Of a DNA stretch of 64,000 nt, positions 31,913 to 41,500 are shown one piece after another. A program made the position numbers and the translations under genes. The notes under the pieces were generated by a model. The model was given only the letters and a program-made list of their open reading frames with translations. It had not been told where the DNA came from and did not search any database. Source of the stretch: JACQHM01 sp964535215. GTDB lineage: Bacteria > Methylomirabilota > Methylomirabilia > Methylomirabilales > JACQHM01. The stretch lies in assembly GCA_964535215.1 (NCBI GenBank), contig CAZHST010000011.1, positions 1-64,000 on the forward strand. Reading direction: 5' to 3'. How positions within the stretch are numbered: position 1 is the first letter of the stretch; each line of letters starts with the position of its first letter.

Positions 31913-32215
31913 ATGAAGATCCAGGAGCCTACCCTTCCCGAGGGCATCCCGCCTTCCGCCGGAAAGGTCGGGGAGGTGGCCCCCGGCAAGGTTAGCCCCC
32001 GGACCCCCGGGGCTGGTCCTCCGCCAGCAGATCAGGTGGAGCTCTCCCCGGGGGCCCGGGAGCTCTACCTGGCCCGGACTTTGCTTCACCAAGTGCCGGA
32101 GATTCGTGAGGAGCTGGTCAAGGACCTCAAACAGAGGATTCAGGACGGCAGCTATGAGATCGACGTGATGAAGGTGGCAGAAGAACTCCTGCGGGAGATA
32201 AGGCTCTATGGATGA
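31913..32215 (+). CDS. flgM: Anti-sigma-28 factor FlgM
   Basis: The 100-residue protein has a proline-rich, probably disordered N-terminus and the conserved C-terminal sigma-28-binding helices: QVELSPGARELYLARTLL, PEIREELVKDLKQRIQDGSY and EIDVMKVAEELLREI. It holds sigma-28 inactive until exported through the completed hook. GGGAGGTGACCC precedes ATG 31913. It overlaps flgN by 8 bp. fliA itself is not in the window. Confidence 0.92.
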   Translation: MKIQEPTLPEGIPPSAGKVGEVAPGKVSPRTPGAGPPPADQVELSPGARELYLARTLLHQVPEIREELVKDLKQRIQDGSYEIDVMKVAEELLREIRLYG

Positions 32216-32714
32216 ACGCCTGTTCGATGAGCTCCTCCAGGTCCTCCGTCAGGAGATGGGTTGCTATCGGCAGCTTCTTGACCTCCTCCACCGGGAGAAG
32301 GGGCTCCTGGTCAAAGGCGATCTGGAGGGCCTGACAGAGCTTCTGAAGCGGAAAGAGACCCTGGGGTTGGAGGTCAAGGTCCTGGAGGAGGCCCGCCTGG
32401 GTCTCCTGCAAAAGGTGGGGGCTGCCCTGGGGTTGGAGGAGCGGGATCTCACCTGCTCCAAACTGGCCCAGCTCGCCCCGCCTTTCTACGCCTTCCGCTA
32501 CGGGGCTCTCCTCGGGGAATTCAGGGAGCTGATCGGGCAGGTTGCCGACCTCAACAAGCAAAATGGAGTGCTCCTCGAAGGGGCTCTCCAATGGACCAGG
32601 AACCTCCTCCACCTTTTCACCACGGTAGCCTGGGGCCCCACGTACCGGGAGGATGGTGCCCTAGAAGGCGGCCGGCCGGGCGCTCCTCTTTTCACTTTCA
32701 ATCAGTGGGTGTGA
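32208..32714 (+). CDS. flgN: Flagellar export chaperone FlgN
   Basis: The 168-residue, largely helical protein fits FlgN, the chaperone for hook-filament junction proteins FlgK and FlgL, which are encoded next. LLQVLRQEMGCYRQLLDLL and REKGLLVKGDLEGLTELLKR are characteristic. The start overlaps flgM and flgK begins 1 bp after the stop. Sequence conservation is low in this family; order in the operon adds much of the confidence. Confidence 0.88.
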   Translation: MDERLFDELLQVLRQEMGCYRQLLDLLHREKGLLVKGDLEGLTELLKRKETLGLEVKVLEEARLGLLQKVGAALGLEERDLTCSKLAQLAPPFYAFRYGALLGEFRELIGQVADLNKQNGVLLEGALQWTRNLLHLFTTVAWGPTYREDGALEGGRPGAPLFTFNQWV

Positions 32715-32715
32715 A

Positions 32716-34074
32716 ATGACCATCTTTGGCCTCTTGGAGCTGGGACGACGGGCCCTTCAAACGCATCAGGCGGCGATCCAGACCCGGGGCCACAATGTGG
32801 CCAACGCTCAGACTCCCGGCTACTCCCGCCAGCGGGTAGAACTTGCTGCCAGCCTCCCGGAGAATTTGTTGGCGGCTGGGCAACTGGGGACCGGGGTCTC
32901 CCTGGAACAAATCATCCGTATTCGGGACCAGTTCCTCGATCTCCAGTTCCGGCGGGCTGCCTCCCGTTTAGGGGAGGCCGAGGTGGAGGAGGCCACCTTC
33001 CGCCGGATCCAGGCGCTGCTTGATGAGCCGTCGGACCGGGGGTTGGGCCAGACGTTAACCCGCTTCTTCTCCTCCTTCCAGGACCTGGCGGTCCATCCCA
33101 CCGATCTTTCGACCCGATTCCAGGTTCGGGAACGGGGACTGGAGCTGGTTTCGGCCTTCCGGCGGCTGGACGGGGAATTGGATGCTCTTGCTGGAGAGCT
33201 GGAGGGGGAGATGGATCTTCGGGTCCGGGAGGTGAATGACCTGGCCGGGCGGATCGCCGAGTTGAACCAAAAGATCCGGAGTCTGGAGGCAGGCGGCGCC
33301 TCGGCCAACGATCTTCGGGATCTTAGGGACAGGCTGATAGATGACCTTTCCCGTCTTGTGGCCCTCTCGGTGAAGGAGCAGCCGGATGGAACGGTCCAGA
33401 TCACAGTTGGCGGGAGCCTCCTGGTGGATGGCACGGAGGTTAACCCGATGGCCTGGGAGAATCAGGAGGGCCAGATCCAACTCCTCCTCGGGGGGAACCC
33501 CATCCAGATTGAGGGGGGCCGGCTGAAGGGGCTCCTTGAGAGCCAAAACGACCTGGTGCCATGGGCCCAAGCTACCCTTGATAAGCTGGCCCAGGGGATC
33601 ATCCTGGAGGTCAACCAGGTGCATAGCAACGGGTTTGGGCTTCAGAATCAACAGGGCCCCTTCTTCTCGGGAACAGGCGCAGCCGATATTGGGGTCGATT
33701 CCCAGATCCAGCAGGATGTCAATCGGATCGCGGCGGCAGCCATGCCTTCTAGCCCCGGCGACAACACCAACGCCCGGGCATTGGCCGGGCTCCGCCAGGC
33801 CCTGACCATGGACGGGAACACCTTAACCTTCGAAGGGTTCTACAGCGCCTTCGTCGGGGAGGTGGGGCTTCAGACTCAAGGGGCCGGCCGCCTCGTGGAG
33901 GCCCACCAGGCGATGGTGGACACCCTCTCAACGCGCCGGGAGGAGGTTTCGGGGGTCTCGGTGGACGAGGAGCTGACCCATCTGATCGAGCACCAGCGGG
34001 TCTACGAGGCCATGTCCCACTTCGTCAGGATCGTGGATGAGCTTCTAGAGACCCTGATCCGGGAGCTCGGCTAA
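32716..34074 (+). CDS. flgK: Hook-filament junction protein FlgK (HAP1)
   Basis: A 452-residue junction protein. The N-terminal motif GLLELGRRALQTHQAAIQ with NVANAQTPGYSRQRV and the C-terminal SVDEELTHLIEHQRVYEA and ELLETLIRELG are typical. The central region AELNQKIRSLEAGGASANDL-like (seen in two adjoining parts) fits FlgK. It is followed by flgL after 15 bp. Confidence 0.95.
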   Translation: MTIFGLLELGRRALQTHQAAIQTRGHNVANAQTPGYSRQRVELAASLPENLLAAGQLGTGVSLEQIIRIRDQFLDLQFRRAASRLGEAEVEEATFRRIQALLDEPSDRGLGQTLTRFFSSFQDLAVHPTDLSTRFQVRERGLELVSAFRRLDGELDALAGELEGEMDLRVREVNDLAGRIAELNQKIRSLEAGGASANDLRDLRDRLIDDLSRLVALSVKEQPDGTVQITVGGSLLVDGTEVNPMAWENQEGQIQLLLGGNPIQIEGGRLKGLLESQNDLVPWAQATLDKLAQGIILEVNQVHSNGFGLQNQQGPFFSGTGAADIGVDSQIQQDVNRIAAAAMPSSPGDNTNARALAGLRQALTMDGNTLTFEGFYSAFVGEVGLQTQGAGRLVEAHQAMVDTLSTRREEVSGVSVDEELTHLIEHQRVYEAMSHFVRIVDELLETLIRELG

Positions 34075-34089
34075 AGTCGGAGGGCTGGA

Positions 34090-34998
34090 GTGCGGATTAC
34101 GAACAGCCTGATCGCCCATCGGCTTTTACAGGACATCTCTCGAAACCTCGAGCGGCTGAGCAAGGTCCAGCTTCAGCTTTCGACGGCGAAGAGGCTGAAT
34201 GAGCCCTCCGACGACCCAGTCGGAGCGGCCCGGACCATCTCTTTACGCTCAACCCTTGAGGCCCTTGAAGGATGGAAACGGACCGGGGAATGGGCTCAGG
34301 CGCTTCTCAGCGCCACCGGCCAGGCCCTCGATCAGATCCGGGAGATCCTAGCTCAGGCGAAAGAGGTTGCCCTTCGGGGGCTCGATCCTTCCATCAGTGC
34401 CCAGGACCGGCAAGTCCTGGCCGGTCAGGTGAACCTCCTCCTGGAGGGGCTCCTGGCCCTGTCCAATACCCGCTTCGCCGACCGTTATCTCTTCGGCGGG
34501 ATCCAGACCACCTCTCCCCCCTTCACGGCCACGAGGGATGCCCAGGGGGAGATCGTGGCGGTTGTGGCCAACCCTCTCGGGGTTGAAGGGACCATCCCCT
34601 TCGAGGTGGCGGAGGGGGTCACCCTCGCCGTGAATGCCCCAGGGGATGAGGTCTTCCAGCAGCCTGTCGATCTCTTCCAAATCCTGGTAGATCTCCGCGA
34701 GGATCTGGTCGCCGACAACCCCTCCGGGATAGGGACTGCCCTGGATCGGATCGAGGCCGGCACTGACCAGGTCCTGGCCGCAGCCGGAGAGGTGGGGGTC
34801 CGGATCGGGAGGCTGGAGGGAATCATGGCCGGCCTCGACCAGGACCTCCTCCTCGTCAAGACCCTCCTCTCCCAGACAGAAGATGCCGATCTCGCTGAAC
34901 TGTTTGTCGTGCTGTCCCAACGGGAGCAGGTCTATCAGGCCTCTCTCTTCGCCGGGGCCCGGCTCGTTCAGCCAAACCTTCTGGATTTCCTCCGGTGA
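34090..34998 (+). CDS. flgL: Hook-filament junction protein FlgL (HAP3)
   Basis: The 302-residue flagellin-like protein starts at GTG 34090 with RITNSLIAHRLLQDISRNLE, then QLSTAKRLNEPSDDPVGAAR. FADRYLFGGIQTTSPPF is a FlgL hallmark and the C-terminal helix ends VYQASLFAGARLVQPNLLDF. GGAG precedes the start. Its stop overlaps the GTG start of the next regulator (GTGA). Confidence 0.95.
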   Translation: MRITNSLIAHRLLQDISRNLERLSKVQLQLSTAKRLNEPSDDPVGAARTISLRSTLEALEGWKRTGEWAQALLSATGQALDQIREILAQAKEVALRGLDPSISAQDRQVLAGQVNLLLEGLLALSNTRFADRYLFGGIQTTSPPFTATRDAQGEIVAVVANPLGVEGTIPFEVAEGVTLAVNAPGDEVFQQPVDLFQILVDLREDLVADNPSGIGTALDRIEAGTDQVLAAAGEVGVRIGRLEGIMAGLDQDLLLVKTLLSQTEDADLAELFVVLSQREQVYQASLFAGARLVQPNLLDFLR

Positions 34999-36062
34999 AC
35001 GCGTATCCAGACTTGACGGTCCTGGTGGTGGATGACGATAGGAACTGTCGGGAGGTGCTGGCCCGCCTTCTCACAAAGGTGTCCGGCTGTCGGGTCATCG
35101 AAGCGGAAAATGGGGTGGAAGGGCTCAAGATCCTAGCGGAGGAGCGCCCTGATCTGATCTTCCTCGATCTGATGATGCCGAAGATGAGCGGCCAGGAGAT
35201 GCTGGCTGAGATCCGGAGCCGTCCTGATCTTCGGGATATCCCGGTGGTCATCTGCTCAGCCGTGGACGAATTGGACCAGGTGAAGGCCATCATCGAGCTG
35301 GGCGTCACCGACTACATCTTAAAGCCTTACGCCTTCGACACTCTCTTCGTCAAGTTGACGGCGGCCCTGAAGAAGATCCCCCCACGGCCCTCCCCTCGTC
35401 CCTCTGGACCCCAACCGGCCCTTCGGAAGCTACTCCTCATCACCGAGGATGTCCAGCTCCTGAGATTCATTCAAGCAAGTACAGGCCCCGACTTTTGCGT
35501 CCTCCATACCAAGGACCCTCTCACAGCGATCCGCCTTGCCACCGCCGAGCGCCCCGAAGCAGTCTTCCTCGTTCCCCCGCTTTCCGGCGGAAGTGACGTC
35601 GGTCTCGCCCGGAAACTCCGATCCCTTCCTGAAATCGGTCAGGCCAAGCTCATTCGGCTCTTCCCCGATCTTTCCACGGCCCTTCGGGCCGATCACCCGG
35701 AGGCCTTCGACGGTTCGTTCGTACTGACCGCGGATCCCGTGCGTTTCTCTGAGTGGCTCCACCAGGTCTTGGGTCCGGGTCCATTCAGGATAAAGCAGGA
35801 GCCGGGGACCCTCATCGTCGAGTTGTTCGATCCCGACTTCGACCGGTACCGCGATCGGCTGCTTGAGGCCCTGGACCTCAACCTCCGGACGAGGGGGAAT
35901 CGACACCTGATCTTCGACATCACAACCTGGCGGGCGTCGGACCCCTCTGGAGGAACGGGACTTTCTCCCGTCATCGCCCAATTGCGGACCCTCGGGTTTG
36001 AAGTGACCCTTCTCGACAATCCCAGCTCCCACCCTTCCCCCCCGGAGAGAGATGAGGTATAG
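34995..36062 (+). CDS. Response regulator with a second degenerate receiver and an unassigned C-terminal domain
   Basis: The 355-residue protein starts at GTG 34995, overlapping flgL. Residues 1-125 form a receiver (LTVLVVDDDRNCREVLARLL, acceptor in IFLDLMMPKMSG, LKPY). A second domain (KLLLITEDVQLLRFIQ...) lacks the acidic pocket and acceptor Asp. The last 100 residues (GTLIVELFDPDFDRYRD, RHLIFDITTWRAS, LGFEVTLLDNP) resemble the fold pattern of STAS anti-sigma antagonists, but I am not sure. The tight link to flgL suggests a flagellar or filament-glycosylation control role. Confidence 0.7.
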   Translation: MNAYPDLTVLVVDDDRNCREVLARLLTKVSGCRVIEAENGVEGLKILAEERPDLIFLDLMMPKMSGQEMLAEIRSRPDLRDIPVVICSAVDELDQVKAIIELGVTDYILKPYAFDTLFVKLTAALKKIPPRPSPRPSGPQPALRKLLLITEDVQLLRFIQASTGPDFCVLHTKDPLTAIRLATAERPEAVFLVPPLSGGSDVGLARKLRSLPEIGQAKLIRLFPDLSTALRADHPEAFDGSFVLTADPVRFSEWLHQVLGPGPFRIKQEPGTLIVELFDPDFDRYRDRLLEALDLNLRTRGNRHLIFDITTWRASDPSGGTGLSPVIAQLRTLGFEVTLLDNPSSHPSPPERDEV

Positions 36063-36222
36063 CGGCGCCGGTTCGCCCACCGGAAAAAATTGCCCACCCC
36101 TTTACCCCGTGTCCTCACCCCATCCTCTCTGGAGATCCGTAAACCCTTGAGGAATCAGGCGATCCACTCCGCTCCCCGAGATGGCATGGCCTTTGCTCCC
36201 CCCTTCAGCGAGGAGGTTCCTT

Positions 36223-37290
36223 ATGAAGGGCCGGTGGCTGTTGTTGCTCTGGGGTTGCCTGGTGCTTTTTGGGGGGGTCGGGTGCGCCGCGCTTTCGGCG
36301 GTCGGGCCTGCTGTGAGCCTCGGCGTGGTGGGGGTGCACTATCTGGCGAACAGCAAAGTGGAGCGGACGTTCTTTTCCCCCTGGCCTGAGGTGCGGGAGG
36401 CCGCCCGCCAGGCCCTCCGCCAGTGGGAGATCCCTGTCGAGGAGGAGGTGGTTGAGCAGGATCACGTCGAGTTTCGGGCGGCTGTTCCGGATCTTCGCAT
36501 CACTTTGACCCTCTCCGCCCTCACTCCCAGGACCACCAAGGTGAGCGTCAAGGCCGGATCCGGCCTCTTTCGGGATCGGGCCACGGCCGAAGCGATCCTT
36601 ACCCAGGTGGCCGGGAACCTGGCCCTCTCTCCTCCCTCCCCCTCTGCCGTTTCCCCTCGTCACGGTCCTTGGGGAGGGCTTGTCCCCGCCTCGGGGACCC
36701 TCCCCTCTGCTCTGAACGGGGGCAACATTGTCCCGGTTGTGTTCCCCCCGGCGGAGGCGTCTTCGGCCCTCAGCCTCCGGTCCCCGATCCCTGAGGGGGG
36801 AGATGACCGGAAGTCCTCTCCGATTCCCCGCACCCCAGGCCGGAACTCGGAACCCGATGGAATTCAAGCTCTGAACCCTGAGCCTCGAACGGTGAACGCT
36901 GAACCCCTGGAACCGGGGGAACCCAACGAACTCCTGTACCGGCAGGCGGTTGAGGCCTACACGAAAGGGGAGTCCGAGCGGGCCATTGAAGGCTTTCAGC
37001 AGGTGATCCGGCGCTGTCCCGGGGACGACCGCTGCCCCAGCGCCTACTACCTCCTGGGGGAGAGCTATGCCCTTCAGAAGGACTATCTGCAGGCCATCCT
37101 CGCCTTCGAGATGGTGATCCGCGAGTATCCCTCCAGCCAGGAAGTCCCGAGGGCCTTGTACCGGGAGGTCTTGATCTACCACACCATCAGGCAGCCCAGG
37201 CTGGCGAAGGCGGCCTTGAAGAAGCTCCTCACATCCTTCCCCCACTCCCGGGAGGCCCGTCTCCTCAGACCCAGGCCCAAGGGAGGGTAG
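36223..37290 (+). CDS. Lipoprotein with C-terminal TPR (YbgF/CpoB-like)
   Basis: The 355-residue protein starts at ATG 36223 behind CGAGGAGGTT. A lipoprotein signal MKGRWLLLLWG...LFGGVGC gives lipid-modified Cys near residue 21. The N-terminal domain resembles DUF3568 small lipoproteins (KVERTFFSPWPEVREAARQ). A disordered linker follows, encoded in part by AACCCTGAGCC-type repeats at 36838-36925. The C-terminal 110 residues are TPR-like (YRQAVEAYTKGESERAIEGF, PSAYYLLGESYALQKDY). It leads the glycosylation block. The 160 bp before it show only a short CCGGT/ACCGG stem. The exact role is unknown. Confidence 0.75.
   Translation: MKGRWLLLLWGCLVLFGGVGCAALSAVGPAVSLGVVGVHYLANSKVERTFFSPWPEVREAARQALRQWEIPVEEEVVEQDHVEFRAAVPDLRITLTLSALTPRTTKVSVKAGSGLFRDRATAEAILTQVAGNLALSPPSPSAVSPRHGPWGGLVPASGTLPSALNGGNIVPVVFPPAEASSALSLRSPIPEGGDDRKSSPIPRTPGRNSEPDGIQALNPEPRTVNAEPLEPGEPNELLYRQAVEAYTKGESERAIEGFQQVIRRCPGDDRCPSAYYLLGESYALQKDYLQAILAFEMVIREYPSSQEVPRALYREVLIYHTIRQPRLAKAALKKLLTSFPHSREARLLRPRPKGG
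36838..36925 (+). repeat. Heptamer-type repeat tract in the lipoprotein linker
   Basis: CGGAACTCGGAACCCGATGG, CTCTGAACCCTGAGCC and GGTGAACGCTGAACCC are degenerate seven-base units coding for NSEPDGIQALNPEPRTVNAE. They sit between the lipoprotein domain and the TPR domain. Confidence 0.6.
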
Positions 37291-37295
37291 AGGGG

Positions 37296-38507
37296 ATGTC
37301 CATTGATACGGTCGTCTTGATCAGTTTGGACTGTGTCCGGCGTGAGGCCCTGGGTTGCTACCCCGTGCGCTTCTCGAACGCCCTTGAGCCGTGGACCCCG
37401 AACGTGGACCGGCTGGCCCGTTCCGGTGTAAGATTCGATCAGGCGATAACGCAGGCTCCTTACACACCCGCCGCGCACGCCTCCGTCTTCACAGGGCTGA
37501 ACCCGTATCATCACGGTATCCGCGCGATCATAGGCTACCGGCTGGCTGCGGGAGCCCTCCCACTGGCCGAGCGTCTCCACACCCACGGTTTCGCAACGGC
37601 GGCCTTCATCGGCTCCCACGCCCTTTCCCGGGGATACGGGCTTGACCGGGGCTTTGAGGTCTACGACGACCAGTTTGCCGAAGCCACCCCTAACTGGGTG
37701 CTGGGGTCCCGGCGTCCTTGCGAAGAGAGCACAGACCGGGCCCTCGCTTGGCTTGAAGGCCACCCGGGGCCGGCCCTGCTCTTCCTCCACTACTTTGACG
37801 CCCATGATCTTGCCGGAGACCCGATGACGGCGCAGCCCCTCCACCAAATTACCCAGATGGCCCGGATTGATGTGCAGATCGGTCGGCTGTTGCGTTTCCT
37901 CGACCGCACCGGCCGTACCGAGCGGACCCTCTTCGTCGTCTTTGCCGATCACGGCGACGCCTTTGGTGAACACCGTGAATACAACCACCGTGAATATCTC
38001 TACGACACGACGCTACGGATCCCGTTGATTCTTTCAGGCGGGATCTATACCGGCGGACGGGTGATCTCCTCCCAGGTCCGAGCTATAGATCTCTTACCGA
38101 CGGTTCTCGAAGCCCTGGACCTCCCCCCGGACCCGCCCATGGACGGGGAGAGCTTAAGCCCGCTGCTCACGATGTCGGTGGATCGCCCGGCCTATGCGGA
38201 GACCTGCTACGAGGTTTCACCAGAGGATTGGAGCCGGCTGAAGACCTCCTTCGCCGCCCTCCGCCAGGATAGTTGGAAAGTGATCCTCAACCGGCTGACC
38301 GACGAGTGCGAGTTGTATGATCTCGTGGCTGATCCCGGCGAGCGGCGGAATCTGGCGAGCGTTCAGCCCTCCCTCTGTGACGCACTCGCCGCCAAAGTGA
38401 AGGCTCTCTCGGAGACACCGCCGCTCACCGCTAAGGTGATGGCTCTAGGGGAAATGGCCGCGGTGGTGAAGCGATTGAGGGATCTGGGGTATGTGGAGGG
38501 CTTCTAA
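37296..38507 (+). CDS. Sulfatase/alkaline-phosphatase superfamily protein
   Basis: The 403-residue protein has the superfamily metal sites: VVLISLDCVRREALGCY near the N-terminus and LFVVFADHGDAFGEHREY. The place of the sulfatase CxPxR formylglycine motif reads YTPAAHASVFTG, so it has neither Cys nor Arg and is unlikely to be a classical sulfatase. Thr in that motif suits phosphoryl or phosphoglycerol transferases of the same fold. No membrane helix or signal peptide is seen. It sits directly before a giant glycosyltransferase gene, so trimming or decorating a glycan is plausible. Confidence 0.8.
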   Translation: MSIDTVVLISLDCVRREALGCYPVRFSNALEPWTPNVDRLARSGVRFDQAITQAPYTPAAHASVFTGLNPYHHGIRAIIGYRLAAGALPLAERLHTHGFATAAFIGSHALSRGYGLDRGFEVYDDQFAEATPNWVLGSRRPCEESTDRALAWLEGHPGPALLFLHYFDAHDLAGDPMTAQPLHQITQMARIDVQIGRLLRFLDRTGRTERTLFVVFADHGDAFGEHREYNHREYLYDTTLRIPLILSGGIYTGGRVISSQVRAIDLLPTVLEALDLPPDPPMDGESLSPLLTMSVDRPAYAETCYEVSPEDWSRLKTSFAALRQDSWKVILNRLTDECELYDLVADPGERRNLASVQPSLCDALAAKVKALSETPPLTAKVMALGEMAAVVKRLRDLGYVEGF

Positions 38508-38508
38508 G

Positions 38509-41500
38509 ATGGTCACGCGGACGATGGTTCCTGACCTCAGCGTCATCCTCTGTAGCTACAACCGCGCTGCCACGCTGAGGCGTTGCCTGGAGGCCTTGGA
38601 ACAGCAGACGCTTGGTAAAGAGCGGTTTGAGGTGATCTGCGTCAACGACGGTTCTACCGACGATACCCGCCGGGTGATGCAGGAGGCCCTGAAGCGGTTG
38701 CACGGGAGTTATCACGAGCATCCGGAGAATCGGGGCCTGGCCGCCGCCCGCAACACCGGCCTAAAGGCCGCGCAGGGGCGGCTTGTGCTTTTTATCAACG
38801 ATGACACCTATCCTGAACCGGACTTGCTAGAGCAGCATAGACAAGCCCACGAGAGACACGGGAATGCGCGTGTAGCAATTCTGGGTCATATCGCCTTTGC
38901 CCCGGAGCACGCCGAACGAATCCTTTCACAGGCCCTCCATCAATACAATCTGCTTTTTCCGCTGGTGGGGACGCGCGAGGGGGTACCCTACGGATTTGAC
39001 CATTTTGTCACGGCCAACCTTAGTGTCGCCCGCCAGGCCTTTGTTTCAGGAAAAGTGTGGTTTGATGAAACCTTTCGCCGCTATGGATGCGAAGATATCG
39101 AGGTCGGCTACCGTTTGTGGCAGTGTGGCTACCGGGTCTATTACCACCCGCAGGCCAAGGTGATCCACGATCACAGATTGACCGTATACGACTATGTGCG
39201 TCGTGAAGTGGCGAACAATTCGAATCTGGTTCAATTCGTAGACAAACACCCCGAACTCATACCGCATTACTTTGGTACCCTTCGGCTGACTGAGGCAACT
39301 CTGGCCGAGTGGCGTCAAGGGGTGCAGCAACTCTCGCCATACATCGAAAAGTTGATTAAGGAGATAGCCACCATCGAAGATCTCCCTCCACGCCAGTTAG
39401 CTCATTTCACCGGTTCGGTCTCCACTCCCATGGCCCTCGTGCGGCAGGTTGGTGAGGCTCTCGTGAGCATCCGCGATCATATCAAGCGACAAGCTGTTCT
39501 GCAGACCCTTGACGAGTTGCCCGAGGTGCGATACCGCCTGGTCGCCGGTGGGATGACGCCACGCGTTTCGGTCATCATCCCCTGCTACAATTACGGGAGA
39601 TACCTGACCGAGGCTGTCGAATCCGTCATCCAGCAGACGTATCAGGATTTCGAGATCATCATCGTCAACGATGGGAGTACGGATAACACGCAGGAGGTTG
39701 CCGAAGCGCTCCTTCACCGGTATCCCCACCATCACATCCGACTCATCAATCAGGAAAATTCAGGGCAGCCGGCCATCTCCCGCAATCGAGGCATCGCCGA
39801 AGCCCAGGGCGAGTACATCCTGTGCCTGGATGCCGATGATAAGATTGCCCCTCATTTTCTCGAAAGCTGCGTGAAGGCCCTGGAGGACGATCCTCGCATA
39901 GGGATTGCCTACCCCGACCAGCAAAATTTTGGGGATCGTAGCAACTTCGAGCCCCATCCCGAATACAACTTTACTCTATTGACGCGCTTCAATTTTATCC
40001 CCTCCTGCTCCCTGTTCCGAAAAGGGGTATGGGAAGAGGTGGGAGGATTTGCCACCAACGTCATCGGCTATGAGGATTGGGACTTCTGGATCAGCTGTGG
40101 TGAACGAGGCTACAGGGGCCAACACATCCCCGAAGCGATCTGGTATTACCGTATCCATGGTGATGGGCTCTACGCCAGGCAAAAAGCTCATGACCAGCGT
40201 TTAAAAGCCCAGGTGGTGCTCAATCACCCCCGCGTGTACACCCCGGCTCAGCGGCGCTGGGCAGAAGAGGTTCTGCGGGGTGAGCCCCGGGCACTAGCCC
40301 TTGACGGAGGCTTGGGTGTCGTGCCCGATCTTCCCGAGAATACCTTGCTACCGGAAAGGGCAGAACAGGGCCAGGAGGAGCCCGGTGAAGGGTGTTCCCT
40401 GCACCAGGAGCAACCATTACATATTCTTTTCACCATGTACGGCTGGGCTGAGGAAGGTGGCGGGACCATGCTTCCTCGGCAGGTGGCGAAGGCCCTGGTC
40501 AAAAGAGGCCATCGGGTGTCGGTGATCTACACGCCAGCTCGGCGACGCCCCGACAAGCCGGCCTATTACGTCGAGGAAGGCCAGGAGGACGGGGTCCGCC
40601 TCTTTGGGATTTACAACCGGCCTGCCCTCTTCTATGACCTGGAGCATCCCGAACGGGAAGTGGATGATCCAGCGATGCGGCGCATTGTGGCCGGGCTGAT
40701 TGCCGATCTGAAGCCGGATATCGTCCACTACCACAGCCTCCTTAATTTCTCCATGGGGGTCCCAGAAGAGGTCAGGCAGGCTGGAATTCCCAGCGTGTAC
40801 ACCTCTCACAACTACTGGCCCCTCTGCCCCCGTATGTACCTCCTTCAGGATGATCTGACCCTCTGCAGCGGCCCTTCCGCCGACGGCGTCAAGTGTGCCG
40901 CCTGCATCGGACGGTTCGACAAGCAGGCCGACTATGCCCTGAGAGCAGAACGAGGTCGTCTCATCCTCAGCCACTCTATTGATCGCCACTTGGCTCCATC
41001 CCAGCGGGTTCGTCAGCTCTTCATCCAAAACGGCCATGAGGCCTCTCGCATCCATGTCCTCCCCCAGCAGCCGGAAACCGTGGATAGGATCTGGCAACAG
41101 GTCGGGGCCGTGCGACAGCCAAAAGGTCCGCTGACCTACCCCCTCAAAGTCGGCTTTTTGGGGAGCTTACTTCCCCTGAAAGGGGTTCACATTCTGGTGA
41201 AAGCCCTTCAGGTCTTCCAAGCCGGCCAGGTCGAGGGCCATCTCTACGGCACCGGCCCGGAAGGGTATGTGAACGCCCTGCGGCAGATGGATCAGAAAGG
41301 TCTCGTCTGGTTCCACGGCCGGTATGAGCCGGTCCAGCTCCCTCATCTGTTGAGCCAGCTAGATGTTGTCGCCATCCCCTCGCTATCAGAGGACTGCGCA
41401 CCCCTGAGTGGGGCGGAGGCCTTGGCCGCCCGTGTCCCCGTCGTCGGAAGCCGGATCGGCGGCATCCCGGAGTTCATCGAAGACGGGGTGAACGGGTTTC

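Noticed and set aside
36071..36092. CCGGT/ACCGG stem followed by AAAAAA after the response regulator
   Set aside because: The plus strand would need T residues after the stem for a terminator; the order is wrong on both strands.
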